A stretch of DNA of 64,000 nucleotides from Peptoniphilus sp. BV3C26. GTDB taxonomy: Bacteria > Bacillota > Clostridia > Tissierellales > Peptoniphilaceae. Position 1 is the first letter of the stretch. Each line of letters begins with the position of its first letter. Where the stretch lies: the NCBI RefSeq assembly GCF_000478985.1, contig NZ_AWXB01000058.1:1-64000 (forward strand), read 5' to 3'. This document shows positions 51,865 through 60,394 of this stretch, piece after piece. Below the pieces are notes generated by a model, which saw only the letters and a program-made list of their open reading frames with translations, was not told the DNA's origin and did not search any database. The translations under genes and the position numbers were made by a program.

Positions 51865-51867
51865 TTT

Positions 51868-51900
51868 AAAACTTCGCTTCTTGCGGAGTTTTATTTTTTT
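51868..51900 (+). terminator. Terminator after MoxR-VWA operon
   Basis: Stem AAAACTTCGC/GCGGAGTTTT (one G-U pair) with T-run. Confidence 0.88.
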
Positions 51901-51947
51901 ATCTTTACTGTTAGAATGGATATGGACAAAAACTATGGAGGTGACTT

Positions 51948-53309
51948 ATGGACTATAGTGAATACTCGGAAAATAGAGAATATTTTAAAAAACTCATTGA
52001 TGAAAAAAACTTAAAAGAACTTAAAAGCACAATGGCTGAAATGAACGTTGTTGATATTGCAGAGATTATCGAAGACTTTGACGATAAGACCATGCTTTTA
52101 ATTTTCAGAATGCTTCCCAAGGAAATGGGGGCTGATGTTTTTTCATACATGGAAATGTATAACAAACTTAGAATTGTAAATTCCATAACTGATGAAGAAC
52201 TTCGTTCAATCTTAGAAGAATTGTATTTTGACGATATGATTGACGTCTTGGAAGAGATGCCTGCCAATGTTGTAACAAAAGTTCTTAAAAATTCCACTCC
52301 AGACACAAGAAAACTTGTAAATGAATTTTTAAGATATCCTGAAGATTCTGCCGGCTCTATAATGACTATAGAGTATGTAAGCTTAAGACCTGAGATGACT
52401 GTTAAGGAAGCCCTTCAATACATTAAGACCACAGGTATAGATAAGGAAACTATTTACACTTGCTATGTTGAAAATGAATATAAAATGCTCCTTGGTTTTG
52501 TATCTTTAAGGACAATAGTTATAAGTGATGAAAATGAACTTATAAAAAATATAATGACTGATGATGTTATTTTTGTTAACACTCTTGATGACCAGGAAGT
52601 AGTTGCTGATAAGTTCACAAGATATGGCTATCTTGCTCTTCCCGTTGTTGACGGCGAACACAGACTTTGCGGCATTATAACTTTTGACGATATCTTGGAT
52701 ATTGTCGAAGAAGAAGCCACAGAAGACTTTCACAAGATGGCTGCTATTAATCCTTCCGATGATGAATATTTGGATCAAACTCCTTGGCAACTGGCAAAAA
52801 ACAGAATCCCTTGGCTTTTGATTTTAATGATTTCAGCAACGGTTACAGGTCATATTGTAGATAGGTTTAACGGAATTATTTCTCAATTCATTATCCTTAC
52901 TACTTTCATTCCCATGATTACTGATACTGGAGGAAATTGCGGTGCTCAAAGCTCAACTGTTGTTATTCGTGCAATGGCAACTGGTGAAATTACCATGGCT
53001 GATGCTTTAAAAGTTATTTTTAAGGAAATGAGAGTTGGACTTATTGCAGGAGCGGTTCTTTCTGTTGTGAATTTTTTAAGGGTAATTTTATTTACTTCAT
53101 CTTCACCAAGAATTGCCTTTTTAATTTCTTTTACAGTATTTTTTACTGTTGTATTTTCAAAATTCTTAGGGGCTCTTTTACCTCTTTTTGCAAAAAGAGT
53201 AAACATAGACCCAGCCATTATGGCTTCTGCCGTTATTACTACAATAATAGACTCAGCAGCTCTTTTAATTTATTTTGCCATGGCTGAAATTTTCTTAAAA
53301 GTTGTTTAA
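51948..53309 (+). CDS. mgtE: Magnesium transporter MgtE
   Basis: A 453-residue Mg2+ channel. The N domain (about residues 1-130, superhelix with repeats such as MLLIFRMLPKEMGADVFSYM) is followed by a CBS domain pair (about 135-255, with SLRTIVISDENE and VVDGEHRLCGIITFDDILDI) and five membrane helices. The Mg2+ pore signature is intact: PMITDTGGNCGAQSSTVVIR (about 320-340). Cytosolic Mg2+ binding to N and CBS domains is known to close the channel in the family. GGAGGTGA precedes the ATG. It is monocistronic. No M-box riboswitch fits in the 80-base upstream gap. Confidence 0.96.
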   Translation: MDYSEYSENREYFKKLIDEKNLKELKSTMAEMNVVDIAEIIEDFDDKTMLLIFRMLPKEMGADVFSYMEMYNKLRIVNSITDEELRSILEELYFDDMIDVLEEMPANVVTKVLKNSTPDTRKLVNEFLRYPEDSAGSIMTIEYVSLRPEMTVKEALQYIKTTGIDKETIYTCYVENEYKMLLGFVSLRTIVISDENELIKNIMTDDVIFVNTLDDQEVVADKFTRYGYLALPVVDGEHRLCGIITFDDILDIVEEEATEDFHKMAAINPSDDEYLDQTPWQLAKNRIPWLLILMISATVTGHIVDRFNGIISQFIILTTFIPMITDTGGNCGAQSSTVVIRAMATGEITMADALKVIFKEMRVGLIAGAVLSVVNFLRVILFTSSSPRIAFLISFTVFFTVVFSKFLGALLPLFAKRVNIDPAIMASAVITTIIDSAALLIYFAMAEIFLKVV

Positions 53310-53310
53310 T

Positions 53311-53364
53311 AAAAAAGGATAAAATTTTTGATTTCTCTTTCAAAAATTCTATCCTCTTTTTTTA
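53311..53364. terminator. Bidirectional terminator
   Basis: Stem AAAGGATA-AATTTTTG/CAAAAATT-TATCCTCTTT between convergent genes. Confidence 0.85.
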
Positions 53365-54015
53365 TTATTCAATTATTTCTAAAAGTTCTCTTATATCATC
53401 AATTCTCGCACTTGCTTCTTTTCCTTCTTTTTTTTCTCCAAAACCGTAATTACAAAATATTGTGTCCAAGCCGTTTTTTATTCCACCCTGTATGTCAAAA
53501 AACCTGTCTCCCACTACTATATAATTCCTTTTGTATTTCTTCATTGTTCTTTTTATAATTTCTTCTTTGGGAATCTCTTTAAAGGCTTCTGATGTTAAAA
53601 AATCATCAAAATATTTTTCCAGTTTAAATACTTTTTTTACTGTTTCATAGTAGGAAGTTCTTGCGTTGGAAAGAAAGACTAAAGTTTTATTTCTCTTTTT
53701 TAGTTCTAAAAGAGTCTCATCAACTCCATCATATAAGGTTCCCTTTCCCTCATTTAAATTTTCCTGCATTTTTTTGCCTACAAGGATTTTTACTTTTTTT
53801 CTTATCTCATCATCAGCATCTGGTAAGACTTTTTTCCACATTTCTCCTGCATTATAGCCAAGCCAAGTGTGATAAGTTTCAGGGCTTAAATTTTTAGGTT
53901 CTATTCCTAAATTTTTTAAAAATTTTACTCCATCATCTAAGGCGCTTTTATATATTTTCATTGTGTTGTGCAAGGTTCCGTCAAAGTCAAAATATATTGT
54001 GTTTGCTTCTATCAT
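53365..54015 (-). CDS. HAD family hydrolase (phosphoglycolate phosphatase-like)
   Basis: A 216-residue HAD superfamily phosphatase. The nucleophile motif is YFDFDGTLHNT (motif I, about residue 7), motif II is the Ser in LVFLSNART (about 108), motif III the Lys near IPKEEIIKR (about 148) and motif IV VVGDRFFDIQGG (about 166). A helical cap (about 18-85) gives the Gph/PGMB subclass. The substrate is not certain. The start at 54015 has GGAG at good spacing; an ATG at 54030 overlapping the trmL stop (ATGA) is the alternative and would add five residues. It is the last gene of the dnaE-pfkA-trmL run. Confidence 0.88.
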   Translation of the reverse strand: MIEANTIYFDFDGTLHNTMKIYKSALDDGVKFLKNLGIEPKNLSPETYHTWLGYNAGEMWKKVLPDADDEIRKKVKILVGKKMQENLNEGKGTLYDGVDETLLELKKRNKTLVFLSNARTSYYETVKKVFKLEKYFDDFLTSEAFKEIPKEEIIKRTMKKYKRNYIVVGDRFFDIQGGIKNGLDTIFCNYGFGEKKEGKEASARIDDIRELLEIIE

Positions 54016-54026
54016 TTTTTCTCCAA

Positions 54027-54494
54027 TCATTCTAAGTCTAAAAAGTTCAGTTGTCTTAGGGCTTCAAATAAAATTATATTTGCAGAGTTTGCAAGGTTTA
54101 AACTTCTTCCAAAGTCCTTAAGCATAGGAATTCTTATAGCCTTTTCATAATTTGAAAATATTAAATCTTCTGGCAATCCCCTTGTTTCAGGTCCAAAAAC
54201 TATAAAATCTCCGTCCTTATATTTTACATCTGTATATTTTTTCTTTGCTTTTGTTGTGGCAAGATAAAAGTTACTGTCTGGATATTTTTTTAACAGTTCA
54301 TCATAGGAATCATAATAACTTATATCTACCAGGTGCCAATAATCTAAGCCTGCTCTTTTTAAATGCTTATCGTCAGTGGAAAATCCAAGGGGTTTTATTA
54401 GGTGGAGCTTTGAGTGAGTAAGTCCGCAGGTCCTTGCTATGGCTCCTGTATTCCAATGGATTTCAGGTTCATAAAAAACTATATTAAGTGACAT
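54027..54494 (-). CDS. trmL: tRNA (cytidine/uridine(34)-2'-O)-methyltransferase
   Basis: A 155-residue SPOUT methyltransferase modifying the wobble base of tRNA-Leu. It opens NIVFYEPEIHWNTGAIARTC with the catalytic Arg/Asn region, continues LIKPLGFSTDD (about 33) and carries the deep trefoil-knot SAM loops FGPETRGLPEDL (about 100-111) and IPMLKDFGRSLNLANSANI (about 122-140). All hallmarks and the minimal length fit TrmL. It lies 17 bases downstream of pfkA and its stop region provides the context of the HAD start. No ribosome site stands out beyond GAGGTAAAA before the ATG. Confidence 0.95.
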   Translation of the reverse strand: MSLNIVFYEPEIHWNTGAIARTCGLTHSKLHLIKPLGFSTDDKHLKRAGLDYWHLVDISYYDSYDELLKKYPDSNFYLATTKAKKKYTDVKYKDGDFIVFGPETRGLPEDLIFSNYEKAIRIPMLKDFGRSLNLANSANIILFEALRQLNFLDLE

Positions 54495-54511
54495 TTTTAC
54501 CTCTTTTTATT

Positions 54512-55477
54512 TTAAATTGATACTATTTTCATTATATCGTATAAGTTTTTTGAAAAAACTTTTTTTCTATTAAAGGCTCTTTCAAAATCTTCTGTAAAGA
54601 TTTTTCCGTTTCTTATTCCTACAGCCAGGGCTTTATTTTCATCATTTTCAATCATTTTTTTTACTAAGACGTTACCCATTGCAGATGCTAAAACTCTGTC
54701 AACTGATGAGGGACTTCCTCCCCTTTGAATGTAGCCAAGAATTGTTACCCTTGTTTCAATTTCTGTTATTTTTTGGAGTTTTTCTGCAATTTCGTGGGCA
54801 TGGCCGAGCCCTTCTGCCACAAGGATTATGTGGTGTCTTTTGCCCCTATTTTTTCCCATGAGCATTTTTCTTGCTATATCATCTATGTCTGCTTTATTCT
54901 CTGGAACTAAAATTGATTCAGCTCCTCCTGATATTCCTGCATAAAGAGCTATATCTCCACAATTTCTTCCCATTACTTCTACAACATTTGCCCTGTTGTG
55001 AGCGTCTGTTGTGTCCCTTATTTTTGAAATGGCATCAGTAACAGTATCAACTGCCGTCCAAAAGCCCACAGTATAGTCTGTATAGTCCATATCGTTGTCT
55101 ATTGAACATGGTATAAGGCCAACAGGGAAACCTTCCTTGTAGAGGCTATATGCTCCTCTCATGGACCCATCTCCTCCAAGGACTATTAAGCCTTCTATTC
55201 CATAAACTTTTAAAACATTAAGGGCCTGGGAGACTCCTTCTTTTTTTGTAAATCTTTCAGAACGGGAGGTTCCTAAAATAGTTCCTCCCTTTTGAATTAT
55301 ATCTGCAACGGAACTTTCTACCATAGGCACAAGACTACCGTCTATTAAACCTTCATATCCATTTTTTATTCCAAAAACTTCAATTCCTTCAAAAATTGCA
55401 CTTCTTACAACTGCACGAAGGGCGCTGTTCATTCCCGGAGCATCTCCTCCGGAACAAAGTATTCCTATTTTTTTCAT
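54512..55477 (-). CDS. pfkA: ATP-dependent 6-phosphofructokinase
   Basis: A 321-residue glycolytic enzyme that phosphorylates fructose 6-phosphate. The start at 55477 follows TAGGTG; six upstream codons overlapping dnaE are excluded. Visible: ATP-site CSGGDAPGMNSALRAVVR (about residues 7-24), GGDGSMRGA (about 101, Gly rather than Lys after GGDGS as in ATP-dependent enzymes), the catalytic DNDMDYTDYTVGFWTA (about 126-141) and substrate-site VMGRNCGDIAL (about 168) plus GYIQRGGSPS (about 248). Allosteric-site residues resemble bacterial PfkA. It is 7 bases downstream of dnaE and likely co-transcribed. Confidence 0.96.
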   Translation of the reverse strand: MKKIGILCSGGDAPGMNSALRAVVRSAIFEGIEVFGIKNGYEGLIDGSLVPMVESSVADIIQKGGTILGTSRSERFTKKEGVSQALNVLKVYGIEGLIVLGGDGSMRGAYSLYKEGFPVGLIPCSIDNDMDYTDYTVGFWTAVDTVTDAISKIRDTTDAHNRANVVEVMGRNCGDIALYAGISGGAESILVPENKADIDDIARKMLMGKNRGKRHHIILVAEGLGHAHEIAEKLQKITEIETRVTILGYIQRGGSPSSVDRVLASAMGNVLVKKMIENDENKALAVGIRNGKIFTEDFERAFNRKKVFSKNLYDIMKIVSI

Positions 55478-55484
55478 AAAACAC

Positions 55485-58400
55485 CTACTTAACAATTATT
55501 TTATTGTCATTATTATTTAAATAGTTTAAAAGCTCTATTTTTAAATTATCAAAGTTTTCAAGAGATATCCACATATCTTTTGAAACTCCATAGGGCTTTT
55601 TACTTTTTTCATCGTAAATTATAACCGGGACCTTGCCCTTATATCTTCTTAAAATATTTTTTATTGAATTTATATTTTCAGAATTTATATCTTCCACTGA
55701 AATATAGAGTCTTTTATTTTCTTCAAGGTCTATTTTTCTTGCAGAATCCACAATTATTTTTGCTTCTTCCACATCGCTTAGACTTATATATCCTTCAATG
55801 GCAAGGACTTTTCCCTCTTCAAACAAATCTTGAAATTGGGAAAAAACATTTGGAAATATTATTAATTCCACATTGCCGTAAAAGTCTTCCAAACTTGCAA
55901 AACACATAAGTTTATTATTTTTTGTTACCAATTTTCTTTTGGTTTTTATGATTCCAGCAATTTTTACCTTATCATTATTTTTCCCTTCTTCATTTATCAA
56001 AACTGTAGAAGTGTCGGAATTTATTTGTATTGCACTTCTATAGGAGTCCAAGGGGTGACCCGATGCATAAATTCCTAAAATTTCTTTTTCCATTTCAAGT
56101 TTCATAGATTGAGAAAAATCTTTAAGTCTAGGCAAATTATCTTCGTCACTTGAAGCTTTAAACATGGAAAATTGACCTTCCACATTATTTTTCTTTATGC
56201 CTGTAATTAAATCTATAATTTTTTCATAAACTGCCATATATTGTGCCCTGTTGCCCTTAAAGCAATCAAAGGCGCCGCTTTTTATTAAAGACTCAAGGGC
56301 CCTTTTATTTATAGCATTGGAATTTATTTTTATAACCCTTCTGACAAAATCCGTCATGGAAATAAATTCTCCGCTTTTTCTTGCTTCAACTATTGCATCA
56401 ATAAAATTTACTCCCACATTTTTTACTGCACTTAAGCCGAATCTTATAGAATCTTTTTCTACAGTAAATTTTTTAAAGCTCTTATTTATATGGGGAGACA
56501 GGACTTTTATGCCAAGTCTTTTACATTCTTCAACATAAAGGGCAATTTGTTTTGGTCTATCCATAAAAGATGAAATCTGTGCCGCCATAAATTCTTTTGG
56601 ATAATAATATTTTAAATAGGCCGTCCTATAAGCAACTACTGAATAGGCAAGGGAGTGGGATTTATTAAAGGCATAGTTTGCAAAATCTATCATCAAATCA
56701 TAAATTGCATTGGCACTTTTTTCATCAAGGCCATTTCGAAGAGCTCCTGTAAGTAAAATTTCTCCCTTTTCATCAACTTTTCCATAAATAAAGTTTTTTC
56801 TCTCTTCTTCCATAACCGACATCTTTTTTTTGCTCATGGCACGTCTTAAAATGTCAGCTTCTCCCAGGGAGTATCCCCCTATTTTTTGCACAATTTGCAT
56901 AACCTGTTCCTGATAAACTATACAACCATAAGTTGAAGAAAGTATATCTTCCAGGGCAGGATGAATATAATTTATCTTAGATTTATCGTGCTTCGATTCT
57001 ATAAATTTTGGAATTTGCGACATGGGTCCTGGTCTAAATAGGGCATTTGCTGCAACTAAATCTTCAAAAGCATCTGGTTTAAGCTCTTTTAAAAAATTTC
57101 TCATTCCTTGAGATTCAAATTGAAATACTGCAAGGGTGTTGGCTTTTTCAAAAAGTCTTAGAACATTTTTATCATCATAGGAGTGGTCTTTAAAGTCTAT
57201 TTTTTCCCCATAATTTTTTTCAATCATGTCTACTGCATCTCTTATAACTGTTAAGGTCCTAAGGCCTAAGAAGTCCATTTTTAAAAGACCAAGTTCTTCC
57301 AGCTCTGTCATATTAAATTCCGTTAAAATGATATCATCATTTCTTGCAAGGGGTACATAATCTGTTATAGGTCTATCTGCAATTACAACTCCTGCCGCAT
57401 GGGTTGAAGTGTGCCTTGGAAGCCCCTCTATTTTTAGCGCCGTATCAATAAGTTTTTTTACCTGATCTTCTTCGTATAAATTTCTAAGTTCTGAAGAAAT
57501 TTCAAGGGCCTTTTCTAGGGTCATATTTAATTGTTGGGGTACTTGCTTTGCAATGTAATCAACTTTTGAATAGGAAATTCCCATTACACGACCTACATCA
57601 CGAATGGCTCCCCTTGCTGCCATGGTTCCGAAAGTTACTATTTGTGAAACGTGGTCTTGGCCATATTTTTGTCTTACATATTCAATAACTTCTTCTCGTC
57701 TTTCATAGCAAAAGTCTATGTCTATATCAGGCATGGACACTCTTTGAGGATTTAAAAATCTTTCAAAGAGCAAATTAAATTTTAAGGGGTCAACATCTAC
57801 AATTCCTAAGGCATAGGAAATTATAGAGCCTGCTGCAGATCCTCTTCCAGGTCCTACTTGAATATTATTTTTTTTGGCATAATTTATGAAGTCTCTTACA
57901 ATTAAAAAATAATCTACATAGCCCATGGAAAGAATTGTGTTAAATTCAAACTCAAATCTCTTTTGAATTTTGTCGTCTATTTCTTTATATCTTTCTTTTA
58001 AGCCCTCTATGCTTAATTTTTTTAAATAATCTTCATTTTTCATTCCATCAGGAGCTGTAAATTTCGGTAATTTATAATTGTGAAATTCTATATTTACATT
58101 GCACCTTTTTGCAATTTTTTCAGTATTTTCAATAGCGCCTGGATAAGATGAAAAAAGCTCCTCCATTTCTTCTGGGCTTTTTAAATAAAATTCCTGGGTT
58201 TGAAATTTCATCCTATCCTTGTCATCAAGAGTTTTTCCTATTTGGATGCAAAGAAGAACATCGTGAGCCTCAGCATCATCCTTTGTTAGGTAGTGGACGT
58301 CATTTGTTGCAACAAGCCCGATTCCAGTTTTTTTATGAATTTCCAAAAGATATTTATTAACTTCAAGTTGTTCTTTTATGCCATGATTTTGCAGTTCAAG

Positions 58401-58904
58401 AAAAAAATTGCCTTCTCCAAAAATATCCCTATATTTTTCAGCTGCTTCAATGGCTCCTTCAAAGTCCCTATTTAAAATATTTCTTTGAACCTCACCTGCA
58501 AGACAGGCTGAAAGGGCAATAAGGCCCTTAGAATATTTTTTTAAAACTTCATAGTCAATCCTTGGCTTGTAATAAAAGCCATCCACCCAGCCTATGGATA
58601 CAATTTTCATTAAGTTTGCATAGCCCTCGTCATTTTCTGCCAGCAAAATTAAATGAAATCTTTTATTGTCCCTTGTCTTATCTGAAAGTCCCTTTTCCGC
58701 CACATAAACTTCACAGCCTAAAATAGGTTTTACATTTTCTTTCAAGCATTCCTTATAAAATTGTATAATTCCAAACATATTTCCATGGTCAGTAAGGGCT
58801 AAAGAATCCATTCCCAATTCTTTAACTTTTTTTGGCAAATCCTTTATTCTAATGGATCCGTCAAGAAGAGAATACTCACTGTGGACGTGGAGATGTGTAA
58901 ACAT
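55485..58904 (-). CDS. dnaE: DNA polymerase III alpha subunit (DnaE)
   Basis: A 1139-residue replicative polymerase of the DnaE type. The PHP domain starts THLHVHSEYSLLDGSIRI (residues 3-20) and retains metal ligands. The catalytic Asp pair lies in MPDIDIDFCYERREEVIEY (about 395-413), preceded by VGPGRGSAAGS (about 352). The fingers carry AGVVIADRP and the later HhH region precedes a C-terminal OB domain (VKIAGIIKTKRKLVTKNNK, about 985-1003). Length is in the family range. Gram-positives usually also have PolC elsewhere. The pairing dnaE-pfkA is a known arrangement in Firmicutes. TAAAGGTGAT precedes the ATG. Confidence 0.97.
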   Translation of the reverse strand: MFTHLHVHSEYSLLDGSIRIKDLPKKVKELGMDSLALTDHGNMFGIIQFYKECLKENVKPILGCEVYVAEKGLSDKTRDNKRFHLILLAENDEGYANLMKIVSIGWVDGFYYKPRIDYEVLKKYSKGLIALSACLAGEVQRNILNRDFEGAIEAAEKYRDIFGEGNFFLELQNHGIKEQLEVNKYLLEIHKKTGIGLVATNDVHYLTKDDAEAHDVLLCIQIGKTLDDKDRMKFQTQEFYLKSPEEMEELFSSYPGAIENTEKIAKRCNVNIEFHNYKLPKFTAPDGMKNEDYLKKLSIEGLKERYKEIDDKIQKRFEFEFNTILSMGYVDYFLIVRDFINYAKKNNIQVGPGRGSAAGSIISYALGIVDVDPLKFNLLFERFLNPQRVSMPDIDIDFCYERREEVIEYVRQKYGQDHVSQIVTFGTMAARGAIRDVGRVMGISYSKVDYIAKQVPQQLNMTLEKALEISSELRNLYEEDQVKKLIDTALKIEGLPRHTSTHAAGVVIADRPITDYVPLARNDDIILTEFNMTELEELGLLKMDFLGLRTLTVIRDAVDMIEKNYGEKIDFKDHSYDDKNVLRLFEKANTLAVFQFESQGMRNFLKELKPDAFEDLVAANALFRPGPMSQIPKFIESKHDKSKINYIHPALEDILSSTYGCIVYQEQVMQIVQKIGGYSLGEADILRRAMSKKKMSVMEEERKNFIYGKVDEKGEILLTGALRNGLDEKSANAIYDLMIDFANYAFNKSHSLAYSVVAYRTAYLKYYYPKEFMAAQISSFMDRPKQIALYVEECKRLGIKVLSPHINKSFKKFTVEKDSIRFGLSAVKNVGVNFIDAIVEARKSGEFISMTDFVRRVIKINSNAINKRALESLIKSGAFDCFKGNRAQYMAVYEKIIDLITGIKKNNVEGQFSMFKASSDEDNLPRLKDFSQSMKLEMEKEILGIYASGHPLDSYRSAIQINSDTSTVLINEEGKNNDKVKIAGIIKTKRKLVTKNNKLMCFASLEDFYGNVELIIFPNVFSQFQDLFEEGKVLAIEGYISLSDVEEAKIIVDSARKIDLEENKRLYISVEDINSENINSIKNILRRYKGKVPVIIYDEKSKKPYGVSKDMWISLENFDNLKIELLNYLNNNDNKIIVK

Positions 58905-58914
58905 AAAATCACCT

Positions 58915-58947
58915 TTAAATATAAAAGAGCTTTACACTGAAAGCTCT
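58915..58947 (-). terminator. Terminator-like hairpin between hpr and dnaE
   Basis: Minus strand AGAGCTTT-CAGTGT-AAAGCTCT (58926-58947) followed by TTTTATATTT, just after the HPr stop. It may attenuate read-through from whiA-hpr into dnaE. Confidence 0.6.
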
Positions 58948-58949
58948 AA

Positions 58950-59216
58950 TCAAACATTTATAAAATTATTTTCAATAAGGGAAGTTAAACTTTTTAAAGC
59001 CTCTTCTTCATCAGGACCATCGCATTTTATTTTTACGTTTTCTCCTTCAAAAGCTCCCAAAGACATAATCCCTATTATGCTTTTTCCGTTAACTTCATCT
59101 TCATGACATGAAAGACTGATTTCAGATTCATATTTATTTGCAGTTCTCACGAAAAGTGCCGCCGCTCTTGCGTGAAGTCCGTCTTCGTTAGAAAGTTTTA
59201 TTTCTTTTGTTACCAT
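58950..59216 (-). CDS. HPr family phosphocarrier protein
   Basis: An 88-residue HPr-fold protein. The start at 59216 has AAGGAG eight bases upstream; a GTG nine bases earlier is rejected. The histidine phosphorylation site is kept in EDGLHARAAALFVRTA (His about residue 15), although the usual Pro after HAR is Ala. The regulatory Ser is present in VNGKSIIGIMSLG (about 46), so both EI/EII phosphotransfer and HprK phosphorylation are possible. It overlaps the 3' end of whiA by 29 bases. In Bacillus the paralog Crh lies at this place but lacks the His; here the protein could be HPr itself. Confidence 0.92.
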   Translation of the reverse strand: MVTKEIKLSNEDGLHARAAALFVRTANKYESEISLSCHEDEVNGKSIIGIMSLGAFEGENVKIKCDGPDEEEALKSLTSLIENNFINV

Positions 59217-60144
59217 AGTCACCACTCCTTAACAACTTTGCTATCTCTCTTAATTTTTTCATTCTGTAATTTACTGCACTTTTCCCAATCTTAGGATTTA
59301 ACAGATTACCTATATCTCTTAAAGAGGATTCTCTATTTTTTAGCCTCAAAAGAGCAACCTCTCTTAAGTTTTCATCTAAACTATTAAGACCGATTTCTTT
59401 ATCAATGTATAAAATGTCATTAACCTGATCTAAAGAAGAATTGACAATTTTATTTAAATTGGCAGTTTCCATATTCACAAGCCTGTTAACATTGTTTCTC
59501 ATTTCTTTAATAACTCTAATGTTTTCAAATTCCAAAACGGATTTAGATGCCCCTATTAAAGATAAAAAATCCGATATTTTTTCAGCTTCTTTTAAATATA
59601 TAAGGTATTTGTCTTTTCTAAGAGTAAGACCCGGTTTAATATCATAATCAGATAAAATTTCCATTAAATAATTTGCCGGTCCCCTATTTTCAAAAATAAT
59701 TTCAAAATGGTAAGTTTTTTCAGGATTGGTAACAGAACCGCTACCTAAAAAACAACCTCTTACAAAAGCTCTTTTTTCTTCTTCAGTAAGCCTTGGTTTT
59801 TTCTTTGAAAGGGTGAAGACTCTTTTATCCTGTCCTATGTACACCTTGTCAAGTAAAGATTTAACTGCATAAGTGTCAAACAAACTAATTGAATATTTAT
59901 TTTTTCTAAGCTTATAATTTTTTCTTATAGAAGCTTCAACATCTTTAGAATAAGTTTTTAAAAAAGTAAAAATCCTTCTTGCAACGGAGGGGTTTTCAGT
60001 GTTAAAAGATAAAATTAAATTTTCTCCCTTTAGCATAATTGCACCGCAAGTTGCCAAAAGTCCCGATATTTCACTAGTGATTAAATTTTTATCCTTTACT
60101 TTAATTTTTGCAACTTCATCTTTAACAGAAGAAGAAAAACTCAT
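59188..60144 (-). CDS. whiA: DNA-binding protein WhiA
   Basis: A 318-residue protein with an N-terminal pair of LAGLIDADG-like domains without nuclease residues (for example KRAFVRGCFLGSGSVTNPEK, about 117-136) and a C-terminal helix-turn-helix (LRLKNRESSLRDIGNLLNPK, about 267-286). WhiA influences division and chromosome segregation in Firmicutes and sporulation in Streptomyces. The start at 60144 follows GGAGGAGG; six upstream in-frame codons contain that site. It begins the operon whiA-hpr. The usual upstream partners rapZ (yvcJ) and yvcK are not present here. Confidence 0.95.
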   Translation of the reverse strand: MSFSSSVKDEVAKIKVKDKNLITSEISGLLATCGAIMLKGENLILSFNTENPSVARRIFTFLKTYSKDVEASIRKNYKLRKNKYSISLFDTYAVKSLLDKVYIGQDKRVFTLSKKKPRLTEEEKRAFVRGCFLGSGSVTNPEKTYHFEIIFENRGPANYLMEILSDYDIKPGLTLRKDKYLIYLKEAEKISDFLSLIGASKSVLEFENIRVIKEMRNNVNRLVNMETANLNKIVNSSLDQVNDILYIDKEIGLNSLDENLREVALLRLKNRESSLRDIGNLLNPKIGKSAVNYRMKKLREIAKLLRSGDYGNKRNKTF

Positions 60145-60232
60145 AGGTCCTCCTCCAGTCATTGGACTTAACTATAACTATTATACAGGTACTTATTTAA
60201 AAATAAAAGACTTTTAATAAAAATTAAACAAA

Positions 60233-60251
60233 GTTTTGAAAACATTTTCAA
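60233..60251. promoter_or_regulatory. cre-like palindrome
   Basis: TTGAAAACATTTTCAA (60236-60251) matches the CcpA cre consensus WTGNNARCGNWWWCAW at all positions except the central G, which is A. It lies 92 bases upstream of whiA and 76 bases upstream of the -35 of the gene at 60395. The match may be chance in AT-rich DNA. Confidence 0.4.
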
Positions 60252-60311
60252 AAAATTTTTTAAAAGTTTTTTAATTGAAATTTCTATTTTCCCCTTGTCT
60301 TTTGTAAATTT

Positions 60312-60340
60312 TTGATAACTTTGAGATTTTGTATTATTAT
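60312..60340 (+). promoter_or_regulatory. Promoter of the secreted repeat protein
   Basis: TTGATA (60312-60317), 17 bases, TATTAT (60335-60340). Confidence 0.65.
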
Positions 60341-60346
60341 TGTAAT

Positions 60347-60360
60347 AATGTTTTCAAAAC
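60347..60360. promoter_or_regulatory. Operator-like element overlapping the transcription start
   Basis: AATGTTTTCAAAAC (60347-60360) is the exact reverse complement of GTTTTGAAAACATT at 60233-60246 and sits where transcription should start. Two inverted copies 114 bases apart suggest a repressor pair. Confidence 0.45.
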
Positions 60361-60394
60361 TTTTATAGTAAAATAATCTTAAGGAGATGATTAT

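Noticed and set aside
51900-51948. M-box riboswitch upstream of mgtE
   Set aside because: The gap after the previous terminator is under 50 bases, too short for the element.
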